Assembly (NCBI RefSeq): GCF_965638725.1
Contig: NC_134950.1
Span: 11,346,101-11,410,100, forward strand
Source of the DNA: Aptenodytes patagonicus
Lineage: Eukaryota > Chordata > Aves > Sphenisciformes > Spheniscidae
Length of the DNA stretch: 64,000 nucleotides
Reading direction: 5' to 3'
Shown here: positions 1 through 12,430 of the stretch, piece by piece
Position numbering within the stretch: the first letter of the stretch is position 1
How the letters are laid out: each line of letters starts with the position of its first letter
The notes under the pieces: generated by a model
Told to the model about the DNA's origin: nothing
Seen by the model: the letters and a program-made list of their open reading frames with translations, nothing else
Database searches by the model: none
Translations under genes and position numbers: made by a program

Positions 1-3000
1 ACTTTTGATTACAATGGAAAGAGAACAAGCCGAGTCATACAGAAAAATGTGCGACTGTGTAATTTACATTCCTGACTCTGGGGCTGTTAGATCTGACTGT
101 ATTTTGATTTCCTTTCACTCATCAGTTATGTTAATTGGGTTTTGATAGCAACAAGGTGCTGGCACTTGCACATTCAGGGATCTAAAAAGACTTTTTACAA
201 AAAAGAGATGAGCATGTATTGTGTCTTACTTTTCCAGTGGCAGGACAGAAGCATTGCTTTTAATACAAAGTACTGAAAAACAGACCATTTTGTATCAGCC
301 CTGCAGCTGAACGTAGCCAGATGTGAATTTTAAAGAGGGTCTCAAATGTAGCTGTAGCTCTGATTCAGAAAAGTATCTGAGCATATGCCTTCATCATTGA
401 TCCCAGCCTTCAAACAGACACACATGATTACTCACCTGCTTTAGGTTAAACATCTTGCTGAGTCTCGTCCTATGGAAAGGGCAAGCCATTGCAAGCAGCA
501 AGCCCACGGGGTACTTCATGTGCCCTTGTCAGTGGGTAACTGACACTAATGGCTCATTAGTAATAAACTGACTCAAGCAGTTCCCCCGACTAGGAGAAGT
601 GCCCCTGCTGCCCTCTTTCTTCAAACTCTTGCTTAGCTTGTTGTAAATACCCATGCTTGGGAGAACAGACGAGTAACTCCATGAGCCAAAACAGGGAATA
701 ATCAGCCTTAATCGGCTGGAATGAGTGACTGCTGAGAGACGGCGAGCAGCCCTGCTGGCCTTTCTGATGCCACTGGGAGCCTGGGGGGCATCCATAACCC
801 AGCAAAGCTCCCACCTCCATGCACGCTCACCATGCCATGCCGCATCTGTGCTCTCAAACAACACACAGGGAGAAAAGAGAACCTGAACATGGCCAGCCAT
901 GGGAATTTGGTGGCATTGTTTGCCAGCCAAGTGCTTATAAAGATGAATTAGATGGAGCTGGTAGACTGCGGCTATAGGAAAAGAGCAAGGTCATTTATTT
1001 CACACTACACCTATGGAAGTGTGAGACATGCAGAGCGGCAATAGTAAGAAACCGAGTTTGATGAGCTTACATGATAGTGATTGGTATCCCTGGAGGGGTT
1101 ACAAGAATTGTATAAATTGTAGAAAATGGGCTCAGAAGGGATGTTGAGATGTAACATAATCCACCCCCCTGCTGAGATGAATCAAGGGGCGAATTATCCG
1201 TAGACATATTTTCTGTAATTCTCTTGCTCTACTCAGTGCCAGAGTTCAGTGATTTTCCAGTATCCAGTTGGAAAAGCAGCTTTCTAAGAGGAATTGCAGA
1301 AAATTCAAGGTGGAGTAACAAAAATGATCAAAGGTCTAAAATACATCTGTAGCATTGAGTCAGTACTGCAAATGAATATAACCAGTTAATACCACTTACA
1401 GGTGAAAATATGTAGGCTGGGGTTCAAAGTACCTGACCTGATTTCCTCCTACACACCAGAAAATTATCCTCCCCCTCATTATGCCTCACTGTGCCCAAAC
1501 AGTTCCTTCTGTGTTGACCTGAGCCACTGCTCCAATGGCTCAGCCCCTTCCGATCCCTATTGCTTATTTCTGGGAAGATGGGGAGATGCTTTTTCCCCAT
1601 CACTAAATAAGCATGTGGTACCCTTACCAGGGCACAACTACCATGGGCATTTCCAGTGCCCCCTGTGAGCACAGGAACAGAGTCAGTACCTCTCACTGGG
1701 GCTGGTTAAATGCATCATTCCCCTGCTTGGGGTAACTGGTCTGCAAGGGAAATTATCCTCAATGGTTATTCCAGAGTGAAGGATTGAGAGGTTTTGGGCA
1801 GGCTGCCAGTTTCTCCTGGGATGTGATGCTCACCCCCACTTGCAAGGGAGGCGAGAAACCTTCCCATGGCAGTCCTCCCATGCCAGGCTCCTGCCGTGCT
1901 CTGCTTTCTGTGACCAAACAGAGCTAATGGACAGTGGCTTGAGGTTCCTCCTTGACTTTGACAACAGAGGACTTTGTGTCTCTGCTTATACAAACTGGTA
2001 GTTCTTAAAAAGCCGTGTGAAGTCTAATGCAGGAGGCTAGCAACATTGATTTTGCTTTTTTTGGAAAACCAAGCATCAAGTTCTTTGCTCTTTATATCGA
2101 CTCCCCTGCAGGATCTGTGGTGAGATCCAGGCAGCCTGCACAGGACAGATACCTGTGCTGGAAAAGAGCCCCCTCTCTTCCTGATGACACCCTACACCAT
2201 CAGGAGGCCACGCAAGGATGCAGACATGGGCTAAGTCCCACATCAGACAAGTGCCAACCAAGGAGACACAGATACACTCACAGGCTCAGGAAACTTGAGA
2301 TCAGACCTCCCATGACACCACATAAGCCTGCAGTGGCTGCACAGGGGGACCTGAGAGCAGAAAGATTAAAAGTGAAGCTGAGATGAGACGAGTTTCATTG
2401 GAGATGAATGTGGCAGCAAGAGAAGGCAGTTCTTGTCACTGCTTACAGCCACAGCAGCCTTCACCAAGGACAAGATGGGCAGCAAACAGCAGTCCTGTCA
2501 CAGAAAACCTTTCCTGCTCTTGCTCTGGATTTTGTTTTTGTTCTTAACCACTGAAGAATGGGGTTTTCTTCAGTGAAAACACAGGGGAGAATAAGACTCT
2601 ACGATCATTGTTTACCAGGAAATCACCTCACCTAAGGTGCAGGAGTCATTCTTATTTCCAGTTTAGCTTTGAACCAGCTAACACTGGGACTCAAGCCTGC
2701 CCTTTCCACAATGTAAGGCAGTAACCCAGCTGCCCAAACACTGGCTATCCTGGGGCTGCTTGGGATTTAGCAAAATTCCTCCTGGGACTGGAACAAACTT
2801 TTGCAGGCAAAATTTCAGCAAAGTGAGTTCATTGCCACAGAAAGTGCAGGTTCATTTCCTAAATTCAGGTTAAAAAAAAAAAAAAATCCAACCAAGTCTA
2901 AACATCAATGCAATGCCATTAAAGCAATGTAACGAAAATAACTCTGGCCTGAAGACTGAGAGATTTAAGTGAGACTAGAATAGGCCTTTAATTACTTCCA

Positions 3001-6000
3001 TTTTTACTCTTTAGCAGCCTCAACAGGACTAAAATACTTCCCTCCCTCCTCTTCTCACTGTGTCAGTAGGACAGAGCCACGCATGAGGATTCACATGCTC
3101 CCTGATGTTGTGCCTCCTTAGACACAATACCTCCATTAGCTTTCTCTCCCCTCCCACAGCAGGCATTCAGCATGGATCAGCCATATCACAGCCAAAATGA
3201 GGGGCCCGCAGGTGGATTTCTTTTTTTGTCTCAGCTGTGTCCCTTTTCTCCCTTCTTTTTTTTGGAGGAGATGCAGATGGCAGAGTTGCTCCCTTTGCTG
3301 TGTGCGAGTGTCTAGACAAAAAAACTCCCCACAGCTTGTGCAATTTTCTGAGCTGCCTTCTGCTCACCTCCACCTCCTCATTTTCCTCTTTATCTGCTTT
3401 CTGTATTCTCCATGCTGCTATCGGTCCTGTGGAAATGAACACATCAAAGCCATAAGTAGTCATTTTTTCACTGCTCCTATGTCCTCTCTCCCCCCTCTTC
3501 CTTTAACATTAATATTAATAGCTACTGTACCTTTCTTCACTGTTGCTTTCTTCTTGATCCTCAAGGGAGTAAGCCTTTTCTTGGACTTTCTGCTACAGCG
3601 AATGCTTGTTTGAAGGAATGCTAGGGCATGCTGGGAAGCACAACTCCAGTGATGCCTGTGATACAATATTGGGCCAAGCAGCAAAGATATTAAATACTAT
3701 TGTACTTATCGGAAGAGTCAAGCATGCTTTTATCCCTGCCATGTATGGCTGGATTTTTTTTCCTTGTTGTTTTCCTAGCAAAAATAGCTTTTTAATCAGT
3801 CCAAAATCTCCAAGGAGAAGAAAAAAATAATTAACCTCTTTCCTATGCCCTCCTTGCTGTTTTTGCACAGGGTTGCTGCCTGAGGAGCAAAGAAGCAAGT
3901 GCTGTTTCATGCCTGTTGTCAAACAACACACACACACAAATACACACTAGAGGGACACACATCACCAGCATCCCCACCAATGCTATTATTTAAAGCACTG
4001 AGTTAATGAGCTATCCTGCCCTTCAAGGTTTGCCCGCCTGTTGCCAGTCCCTGGGGCTGAGAGATGAACTCCTTGCACGTGCATCAGCCCAGCTCTCACA
4101 TTTGTATTCTGTGATGCGGTTGCGTGTCTGGAGCGCTACGAAGAAATCCCCCAGGTTTGATTTCACTTACACACGTATAATGGAAATACAGCAGCACGTG
4201 GTGAGCATGACGTTTCTGCTCCATGGGGGCTGCATGCAGTCCATGGTGAAGGTTGCTACTTAGGATCACAGCAGTGCCCAAAAGGCAGAAGGTGAATTTC
4301 TTGATGTTGTTGTCTCAAGAAACAGGTACCATGGTAATAATGAAACTCAATGTAACCCTCAGAGTGAGTTATTCCAAGCATGATTTCTGCCCGGATGGAT
4401 GTAAAGGTTATTATTTGCTCCTGTCTTGACACTAGGGACCTGCTCCCTTTGAAAGCAAGGATTTCTTTAATGTGCAGGAGCAGACCGTACGTCTGGGGCA
4501 GGAGGGATTGGGGCACTCAAATGAGACTTCCCTTACACTTCTTTTGCGACGTGCTGCAGCTGGACACAGCAACGACTAATCCCCCTCCCCTCTCTCCCGC
4601 GCTCCCCCAGAGCTGCTGCTGATGTGAAACCAATCGTTGTTATAGCCAGTGGAAAGACCCCCATCAGCAGCAGTGGGTTTGCATCAGCTGGAAAAAGGAC
4701 TGAGGGAGGTCAGGAGATGGATTGGCTCTGGCTTTCAAGTTATGACCCCATCCTATCTTTTCCCTTTCCTTCTCCAGCAAAGCCTTGTGTAGGCTGATAG
4801 CCACAGACTAGCTGCCCTTTAGTCTCAGTGTAGTCTGGGGAAATCTCCCCCACCCCGATCAAAAGGCTGCAGGACTGAAATGCGCCGTACTGGCACCATA
4901 GTTATGACTTGGGAAGAAAACTGGTGGGGGAGGAGAAGAACAATACACCGAGTTATGAATGGGAGAGAAACGCCAAGGACTTGCGCAAAAGCCCACTGCA
5001 GCCAAAGGAGCTGCAGATTGCAGAGACACAGGTCAGGCTCCTATTATAGCTTTTTTGGAGACTAGAAAGCCTCACACAAGAATAGCCCTGTGTCCGGCAG
5101 TGTCAGTCTCAACCATTTCAGCTCCAACCAGCAGCACCACAAGGCTCTAATGGAAGAATGGGAGATTGTTTGCCACAAGAGTCAGGAGAGTCATTAGTCC
5201 TAACAAACAAAAGGAGGCGGGGGGGATCTATTTGCTTGTCCTAATCACCAGTTTGATGGTTTAAAGCATGTGCAGCAGCTTCAGAATCTAATAGAGATGC
5301 CTTGTGTTTGCAAACATGAAACCTAAACAAAGTTTCAGGCGGTGATCAGAGGATGCTTTTGAGATCTCTGCAGGAAACCTAATAGTAAAATTCAAATGAG
5401 GTCACATGCTTTGCTGCTTGTCTACAAGATTTTCCCAAAGGTCTCCCTGCTACCCCAGCTTATGAGCCTAATTAACCCCCTGCACCTCATTGCCAGGCAT
5501 GGAATTTTAAGTAATTATGGGGATGTGTGGCTTCCTTACCAGCACGTCAAACTCTTCATGTCACACTCCGAGCGCTGGTATTTGCCTTGCACTCCTTTGT
5601 TCAGTGTTGCAGGGGGTGGTCAGCTATCACCTCAGCTGGAGGGATCAATTTACAGGCAGTCTTTAAACCAAGGGGGATAAAAAATCCCCTCAAGGGTCTT
5701 GCAGATTTCTACAGCACTCTGGAGCAGGATACTACAAGTCTGAGTTGTCCTTACATGTTTTAAACTATTTCACAGGCATTAACTATGCCCATTTTATACA
5801 CACAATCCTACCTTAACCAGCTCCCCTGAGCAACACGGATGGTGTGTGAGCTTTTCTGCATATTCAGCTGTCAAGGGACAGCCTGAGGAATCTACACTGC
5901 TCCCACAGCTCTTTACACATTCCTCATTAGACAGCCTGGACTGAAAGAATAAAAACAGTAACCAGGAAAAAAATCTAGGAGCAGCAAGCAGAGCTCCAGG

Positions 6001-6180
6001 AATCGGGCAGGAGCTTTGGCACAGGCTGCTATAGAGTTTGCCCTCTCTGCACTTGTCTTTCCATTGCAGCAATGAATCCCTGGCTACCCTGCGACTTGGT
6101 GATGAGGAGGGGGCACGTTTACTCGCTCCACCGTTCTCTTAGACTCTGTCACACTCTGGTGTTCAAAGTTTTCATGGAGT
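1..6180. other. Gene-poor left flank, no gene seen
   Basis: This is unique-looking, AT-rich sequence with frequent stops in all frames. The open frames found are short, lack family signatures and often overlap on both strands, so none is called. A 15-A run sits at 2872-2886 and a short (CA)n at 3925-3938. Nothing else can be supported. By analogy with human 8q24 such flanks may carry distal enhancers, but no specific site is shown here. Confidence 0.6.
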
Positions 6181-6184
6181 GCAG

Positions 6185-6292
6185 AAGCCATAGAGTCAAA
6201 TCTCCTCAGGTGGAGAAGGACTTCAAACCCTCGAATCCCACCTCCTGAGTGGGTGCTCTCACCACTAGGTCAGCAGGCAAAATGGAGGCAGA
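6185..6292 (-). repeat. Possible tRNA-derived SINE fragment
   Basis: Read on the minus strand, the segment has a tRNA-like A-box region (cctagtggtgagagcac), then 'actcaggaggtgggattcga' resembling a tRNA B-box context. This is the usual head of old amniote tRNA-SINEs. It is degraded and the family name is uncertain. It resembles the segment near 22.13-22.26 kb in layout. Confidence 0.35.
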
Positions 6293-7290
6293 AGTATTTT
6301 AAGAGTCTCCAAATATATGACCTTAGTTTGAGAAGTTTCAGACTGAATCGCAGGGCAGATAAGCCCAGATGACAGTCTCACACACTTCTTTCTTGGTTTG
6401 CCTCTTGGTTGGCTTGGAGGACCCAGTGCTCAGCACATCAGATGTCGTAAATCACATGATAAAGCATCTATTTTCCCCACCATTCATTACACAGGGAATT
6501 GAGGAGCTGATCAGTAATGTACTGAATTTACACTAATTTTACTGTACTGAATTTAAAATACTGTAAATCCCAGAGCTGTGAGCAAACTTGGAGGAGCTGC
6601 AGTCTCAGCATCATCATACAATCCTGACATGAAGCACTGTCTGTCAAAACTTCTTCCTCTAACTTAAGGAGTATTTAGGTCCCCCATATATAGCTGGGCA
6701 TAGTATAGTTTTTCATTTCAAGGGGAATCCCTAGATATTGGAAATCCACCCTGGTTGCTGTCAGAAAAAGGCATGCAAAAATCTTTCACTGAATTGCATA
6801 CTGCCTTGTATGATGCAATCACTGCAGTAGCTTTCATTTATTTTGATTTAACTCCACTTTGCATTTTGTTGTCCCATATATTGAGACAGCAGCAGATTTT
6901 TCTATGGCCAGTAATGGACTATTAAAGAAAACAATCAAGTATACTAGCACAATTTTCAAAATGATCAGGAATAAGCTGAATAAAAAGGATCTTTCAGTGA
7001 AAAACTTAATAAATGGCATGCCAGTTTCTTTTTAACAATTCAGGAGACCATAGCACAAATTCTGATGGTACACAAACTATGCAGATTCCTAAAGGTGAAC
7101 ACTACAGCAATTTGCTATACGTATATTTAGACGGCCTCTATGAACAGTTAATGCTATTAAATGTTGACAGCCAATCACAGACACAAGTAACTATTCCAGA
7201 TGGTTTTAAACATTTTCCAAGAAGGTATCACTGTCCTATTACATTCTGTTTACACCAGTGATTAACCATTTATTTCAAGTACCTATTAGT
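6293..7290. other. Non-genic interval
   Basis: AT-rich unique sequence with no coding, RNA or repeat signal that I can support. Confidence 0.5.
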
Positions 7291-7462
7291 CCTGTGACCT
7301 ACTGAATAAAGCATTTGCCTTGACTCAGGAGTTTGCATCCACAAATCTTACTTAGTGAGTGACTTTCCCTTTCTCTGATTCAGTTTCTGCAGATATAAAA
7401 CAGGGATAATGATAATGACCTCCTTAGTAATGCCATTAGGGATTTACTAATAAGCTAATTAT
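7291..7462 (+). repeat. Ancient MIR/CORE-type SINE
   Basis: The segment begins with a tRNA-like head (gacctactgaataaagcatt ... ttgactcaggagtttgcatc). About 95 bases on it carries a tail close to the conserved MIR 3' region: a 'tcagtttctgcagatataaa' block followed by 'acagggataatgataatgac'. Order and spacing of head and tail fit a nearly full-length, strongly diverged MIR-like copy. Exact ends are approximate. Confidence 0.5.
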
Positions 7463-10400
7463 TATTGGGGAATAAAACTTTATGTGAGGAACCATTTATT
7501 AAAGCATCCCCACAGCTTATTCACACTCCATAAGCAATTTATGAATGGAGCCTTAGAGGGAAGGTTGATGAAAAGTGCCCCAGTGCTAAAGCAGCAAAGA
7601 TCCAAAGCTCATGGCCACATCTCCAGCAAATAGGTGTGTATCAAGGCATAGACACGCACAAATTCTCAGTAGTTCTTCATCTTTATGTCCCTCCTCAACT
7701 TTCCTCAGCTGCTGCTTCTGCTGAAGGAGGAAGAGATGGGGAGTACTTGTTTGGCCCTTTCGGTGCAAAAGTATGGGATTCTTCCATGTTCAACACCGTC
7801 ACCAAATGAGTGACAAACACTTCCCCTGCAGCTGTTTCTGCAGCATTACACCCATCAGTAACAAGGGAGAGGATGAGGAGGAACTGTGCTTGGAACAGGA
7901 TGTTGGATGCAGATGGAGGGAGCTCCCTCATATGGCCTGGAGCACACACCAGGACCTGTTAGACCATGACAGTGGTGAACAGTATACAAAAATCTTATCT
8001 CCCACCTTATTTTGCTTCTGCAAGGACAATCTGAAATGTTAGTAATATGTCTCTTTTTTTTCCCCTTCTGCCTAGTAACCTCCTTCTCTATAGGCTCTCT
8101 TAGTCACGCATGCCCATTTAAGACTCTGCAGAGCACTTGGCTTGCCCAGCTGCAAAATTTGCTTGGACTGCAAAACTTTGAGATCTGACTGAGTGCCAAA
8201 TGTGGCTCTTTGGCTCCTACCATCCCCTCAAACGAGGATTTTAGCCACTATGTTTACTTCTAAAAATAGGAATTAATCACTGGAAATTACAGTAAGGTTG
8301 CAGGCTGAAAAACATTTGAAGCTGTTTTCTTCTACAGTTCAGCTTTTTGAACTGTCCAGAAAGGACTCTGAAGTGTCCAGTCACGGGCTGTGATGACCAA
8401 TGATACATGGATATAGCAAATAAATAGAGAAGGGACGGCAAGTAAAAAGAGAATCATTATGTGCCTTGGGTAATGACAACAGTAAATAAAACGCGTAGTC
8501 CCATGGCTACGCAAGATGTCTAAGGGTACTGTAGGCCTGTTCTCAACCAAATCTCTTGCTCAAGCGCAGTCTACCATTGACTATACCATACCCTAGATGA
8601 CACTACTGGGAGGTTATTACACACGTCTGTGCATGGCAGGTCTCCTTAGTATCATTCTAGGGACTTCCCAAAATGGAGAGTGCAGGCTGGATAAAGACAG
8701 GGAGTTACTGGGAAACAAATCCTGTTGAACTCCTCTTTCCTGTGCAAAAATATATAAAAAAAAATCCTACCTCTTCAAATCCTGAAGGCCCTCTTCCCTT
8801 GCATACAGTAATCTGTTCCTGTTCATTTAATGGCAATCACAGTCAAGGGCTCCAGGTGACAAAAATTACATAGCTGCTGCAATGAATAAAGCAGTGCCAA
8901 CCACTACAGGATGTAGTCTCAAGTCATACAGGCTAAAGATGGTTGCTACACAAGGAACAAGCTCTTGTAGTCAGATGACTGATACACAAATGTATGAAAG
9001 ATGCTAGATCATAGGTTTCATCCATCTCTGTCTTACAGACAAAGGTCAGGGTCAAACTTCATGTCAGAACGAGTGGAACAGGAGGTAGAAAACAAATGAA
9101 GTCAACGTTCTTGTGTATTAAGTACTGAGTCAGGAACAACGCTTTCTTAGCTGGAGTAGCATAAAAGCATGTCAGGGGAAGAAGAAATCTGAGCCCAGTG
9201 AGGATCAGTCTGCACTTGGGGAGCTAACTGTTCCCACAGTCTTGATCCTGGCCTTTCTCTTCATAGCCAAAAACATTACCTCAAAATCTGTGCATTGAAT
9301 CTTCACAAAGTAAAATCCATACCATCAATCTGTAGGAATGATGAAGGTCTAGCATCAGTGGAAAGTGGCTCAGATGAAACCATGATTCATTTCAAAGTTC
9401 ATATGTATTGAACAGAAACCAACACCCAGCTTCGCTGTAAAACATTGGCCTTTCCAAGCTTGGTGGTACGAGAAGTGGCAAAGAGGGTCTCACTTTTCAC
9501 AGAGGCCATATGCTTCAATTTGTTCAAAGCTGAGCAGACTGCTTAGTGGGAATGGGCACTTCCAAGAGGAGGTGGTTGGGCAGTGTGCAGCCAGGTTAGC
9601 TTTGCAGCTACGTGCTGGGTAACTTTTTCCCAGAGAAGGAAAGAAAGGCTCTGATTCCTCTTTCATTTACACCAGTGTAAATAACATGGACTGTGCAAGT
9701 CAGCAAAGAGAATCCAGCTTAGAAGAGAGAAAGAGCTAGTCCAGAGAGAGAGAAAATTTGTCATCCTGAAACTCCGCTCTGCAGGTGTTTCTGCTATTAC
9801 AGATGTCTTGTACAAAGCCCCTAGCGGCATGTAATTAAAATCCAATTGGGCCTAAGTAAGGACTGCTGTAAGAAACACAACTGCATTCTTCCTTAGCTCA
9901 CTGATGTGGTGAGCCCTCATTGCATTCTGTCAGGAGTCCCCACAGCACTCATGGTAAATGACTGGGGAGGGACGCCTCATGCAAACTCACAAGACAAATT
10001 ATATTAAAAAGTAAAAGTGAAAAAGCAAACAGCTCGACTGGGACTTGAAAGAATAATAGCTGCACTCTGTGCTTTTCACTCACAGCTTAAGTTCTTATGG
10101 CTGAATGGCTGTTGGAAATACTAGGGTTTGATCTGGCAAATCTCTCGTATGCAGAATCCCTGGGAGTTAGGACCACTCTGTCCTAACTGCGCTATTCTTA
10201 CCTGCTCTTTTCACTGTATTTCTGCTTCCGTCTTACCACTGCAAGACTACAGACATACCAACAGCATATGTGGGCAAGCCCCAGTTGGCATCTTTTCCCC
10301 AAGATAGGTGCTTACATGACACAAAAACCTGAATGAAAGTGCAAATGCCCTAAAGCTGGAAATCTTAGGTTCCCATCCACAGCCCATTTCTCTTGAAAGA

Positions 10401-11999
10401 ACTGTTTTTCTGTGCTTTGTAGTCTGGAAGCAGTTATGCAACGGTTTCTGCTTGAAGGCTTCCTGTCTTGGGGAAATTACCTTTGGATAGCCATGGCCTT
10501 AGTCATGCATTCCTTTGGCCATGCATAGTTTTCTTATGCTGTATTTACACTGTGCTGACCACGGTAAAGCTGGGGCCTCTGGTCTCTGCTGCAATACACA
10601 TCATTAATAATACTGAACTCTCAAATCAATTGGTAGGAAGCTAGGGCTTCCACAGCTATGGGTGGTTATATCAGTGAGCCTTCAAGAACTGGCATCATCT
10701 CTCTGGCAGGGGTCAGGCACAGGGGACATAAAGTATAACTCATTTGCTAAGGTAACCCAGGGGATATACTGGATCCAAGCCTTCCTAAGCCTGCTGTGGG
10801 GTGAACACATCCTTCTGTACAGAACCAACCAGGCAATCAAATGTTGATATATCTTATCACCAGACCTTCAAGAAATGCATGTCCAAAACCATTAGCAAAG
10901 CCTCCATCCTATCTTATTCCTCCCACTTTATTTGCTGTCCTCCACTGAAAGATTCAGCTATGGTGACCATGGAGGCAGAGCTGAAAACCCACCCAGAGCC
11001 CTGTCCTGTGCAGATAGGCAGGGTTGGAAGTGTGCATGTCCTAGCCCGTTCCATACTGACCTACCGCTGTGATGAAACCTTGCACCTCTGGCCCTTTTGG
11101 GTTTTGTAACTAAAGGGCCTAATTTCACTGGAGGTGTTGCTGGGGGGATGATGTGGTACTAACAAAAGGTCAGAATAGCTATTCCCTAGGCTCTTCCAAC
11201 CTGAACAGCCGTCAGAGCTGTGTGTAGCTTTCTGGAAAATAGGCCCATCCTCCTGCCAGTGATGGTGATCCTCATCCCTCAACACTTTTCTCTGGTGTTT
11301 GGGGAGAGGCAGAATATTCCAGACCCCCAGTTCCCCTTAATGGGTCCAGCTCCACCCTTCAGGATGCAGTCTGCGTGTGCTTGCACTCAGCTCAATGTCA
11401 GAATTGCCATCACCATTAGCAAACTGCACCAGATGGACACTGAGGCCTTCCCCACTCATTTTTGTGTGCTTACAAACTATCTCCCTGCACTTAAAACTAG
11501 ATTACGCTAGCACTTCTTTTATTTAAAGACCAGATCTCAAGACTTCTATCTGTGCTGACAACATAGTCTGTGCTAGTTTCAGAAGCACAGAAACTGTGCT
11601 AGTTTCAGGGGGACTCCTCTGTGCTAATGAATGTACCAGTATCTAGCTGAAGGTTTTTAGTCTTCAGAAATTGCCTGCAGCAAGGTCCCCATGCTCTGCC
11701 CTTCCCATGATCCCCCTCTCTATGAAGGAGAGAAGCTGTCCTCTACTCATGGGATCCTGCTGCAACTCCTCCAGTCAAGAACGCTTCTGCAAGAGAAGCT
11801 GGTCATGAAAGTCACCTTGTACATCCTCTTTGTCACTTGCCACCACGTAGCTCAGAATCCTGTCTTGTACGAAATCCAAGGTCCTAATGTAACTTTAGGT
11901 TAAAGCCATAAAGGATTTTTTTAAACTGGTGACTAAGCATTCATCAGAAAAGGAAATTATGTTGGAAGAAAGTGAGTGTAGGATCTACCCTTATTTTAA
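7463..11999. other. Non-genic interval
   Basis: Unique AT-rich DNA. The only short signals are a directly abutting pair of nuclear-receptor half-sites at 9043-9054, a 'tttacaccagtgtaaat' motif near 9668 found in some old amniote repeats, and a 15-bp direct repeat (ctgtgctagtttcag) near 11.57-11.61 kb. No gene is supported. Confidence 0.5.
9043..9054 (+). promoter_or_regulatory. Abutting nuclear-receptor half-sites (DR0-like)
   Basis: AGGTCA is followed directly by GGGTCA with no spacer. Such a pair can bind orphan nuclear receptors, but one 12-bp match in 64 kb carries little weight. It is about 17 kb upstream of the LRATD2 promoter. Confidence 0.15.
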
Positions 12000-12430
12000 A
12001 ATTCAATTAGCAGCACAACCATGATGAACAGCCCTGTGGTTATGTAGATTTAGTAAAGTCATTAAGATCTCAGATTACATGTGGTGCTATTTCCCCTCAC
12101 TCTCCCTTTTGCTGCCCCCAGCAATCCTGCCTGTTTTCAGCCTATCACAATACAAACAGAAACAAATCACCAGGGGTTAAACAGCCTAAATTGGATTACA
12201 GTCACACTGTTCAGAAAATAGGGTATTGCTGGTAATTGCATTCCATTGAATAAATATCTCTACATTAGTTTACATCACATTAGTATTCTGACAATGATTA
12301 TTCTCATTGTAATTTGCCTGTCCAAGAATAAGGGTAACACAGAGCTCAGAATCCAAACAATTTATGTGTTCTGAGTGCTGGCATTTGTTTTAAAGATTAA
12401 ACAGCATCCTGGTTGGACATTAATAAAATC
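12000..12430. promoter_or_regulatory. Candidate conserved non-coding element
   Basis: The stretch looks unlike a repeat and has a dense, even texture of AT-rich transcription-factor-like motifs: TAATTG, ATTAGT, several CATTAG/CATTG cores, and an inverted SOX-like pair at 12291-12310. This impression of constraint is inference from texture. It lies about 14 kb upstream of LRATD2. Confidence 0.25.
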
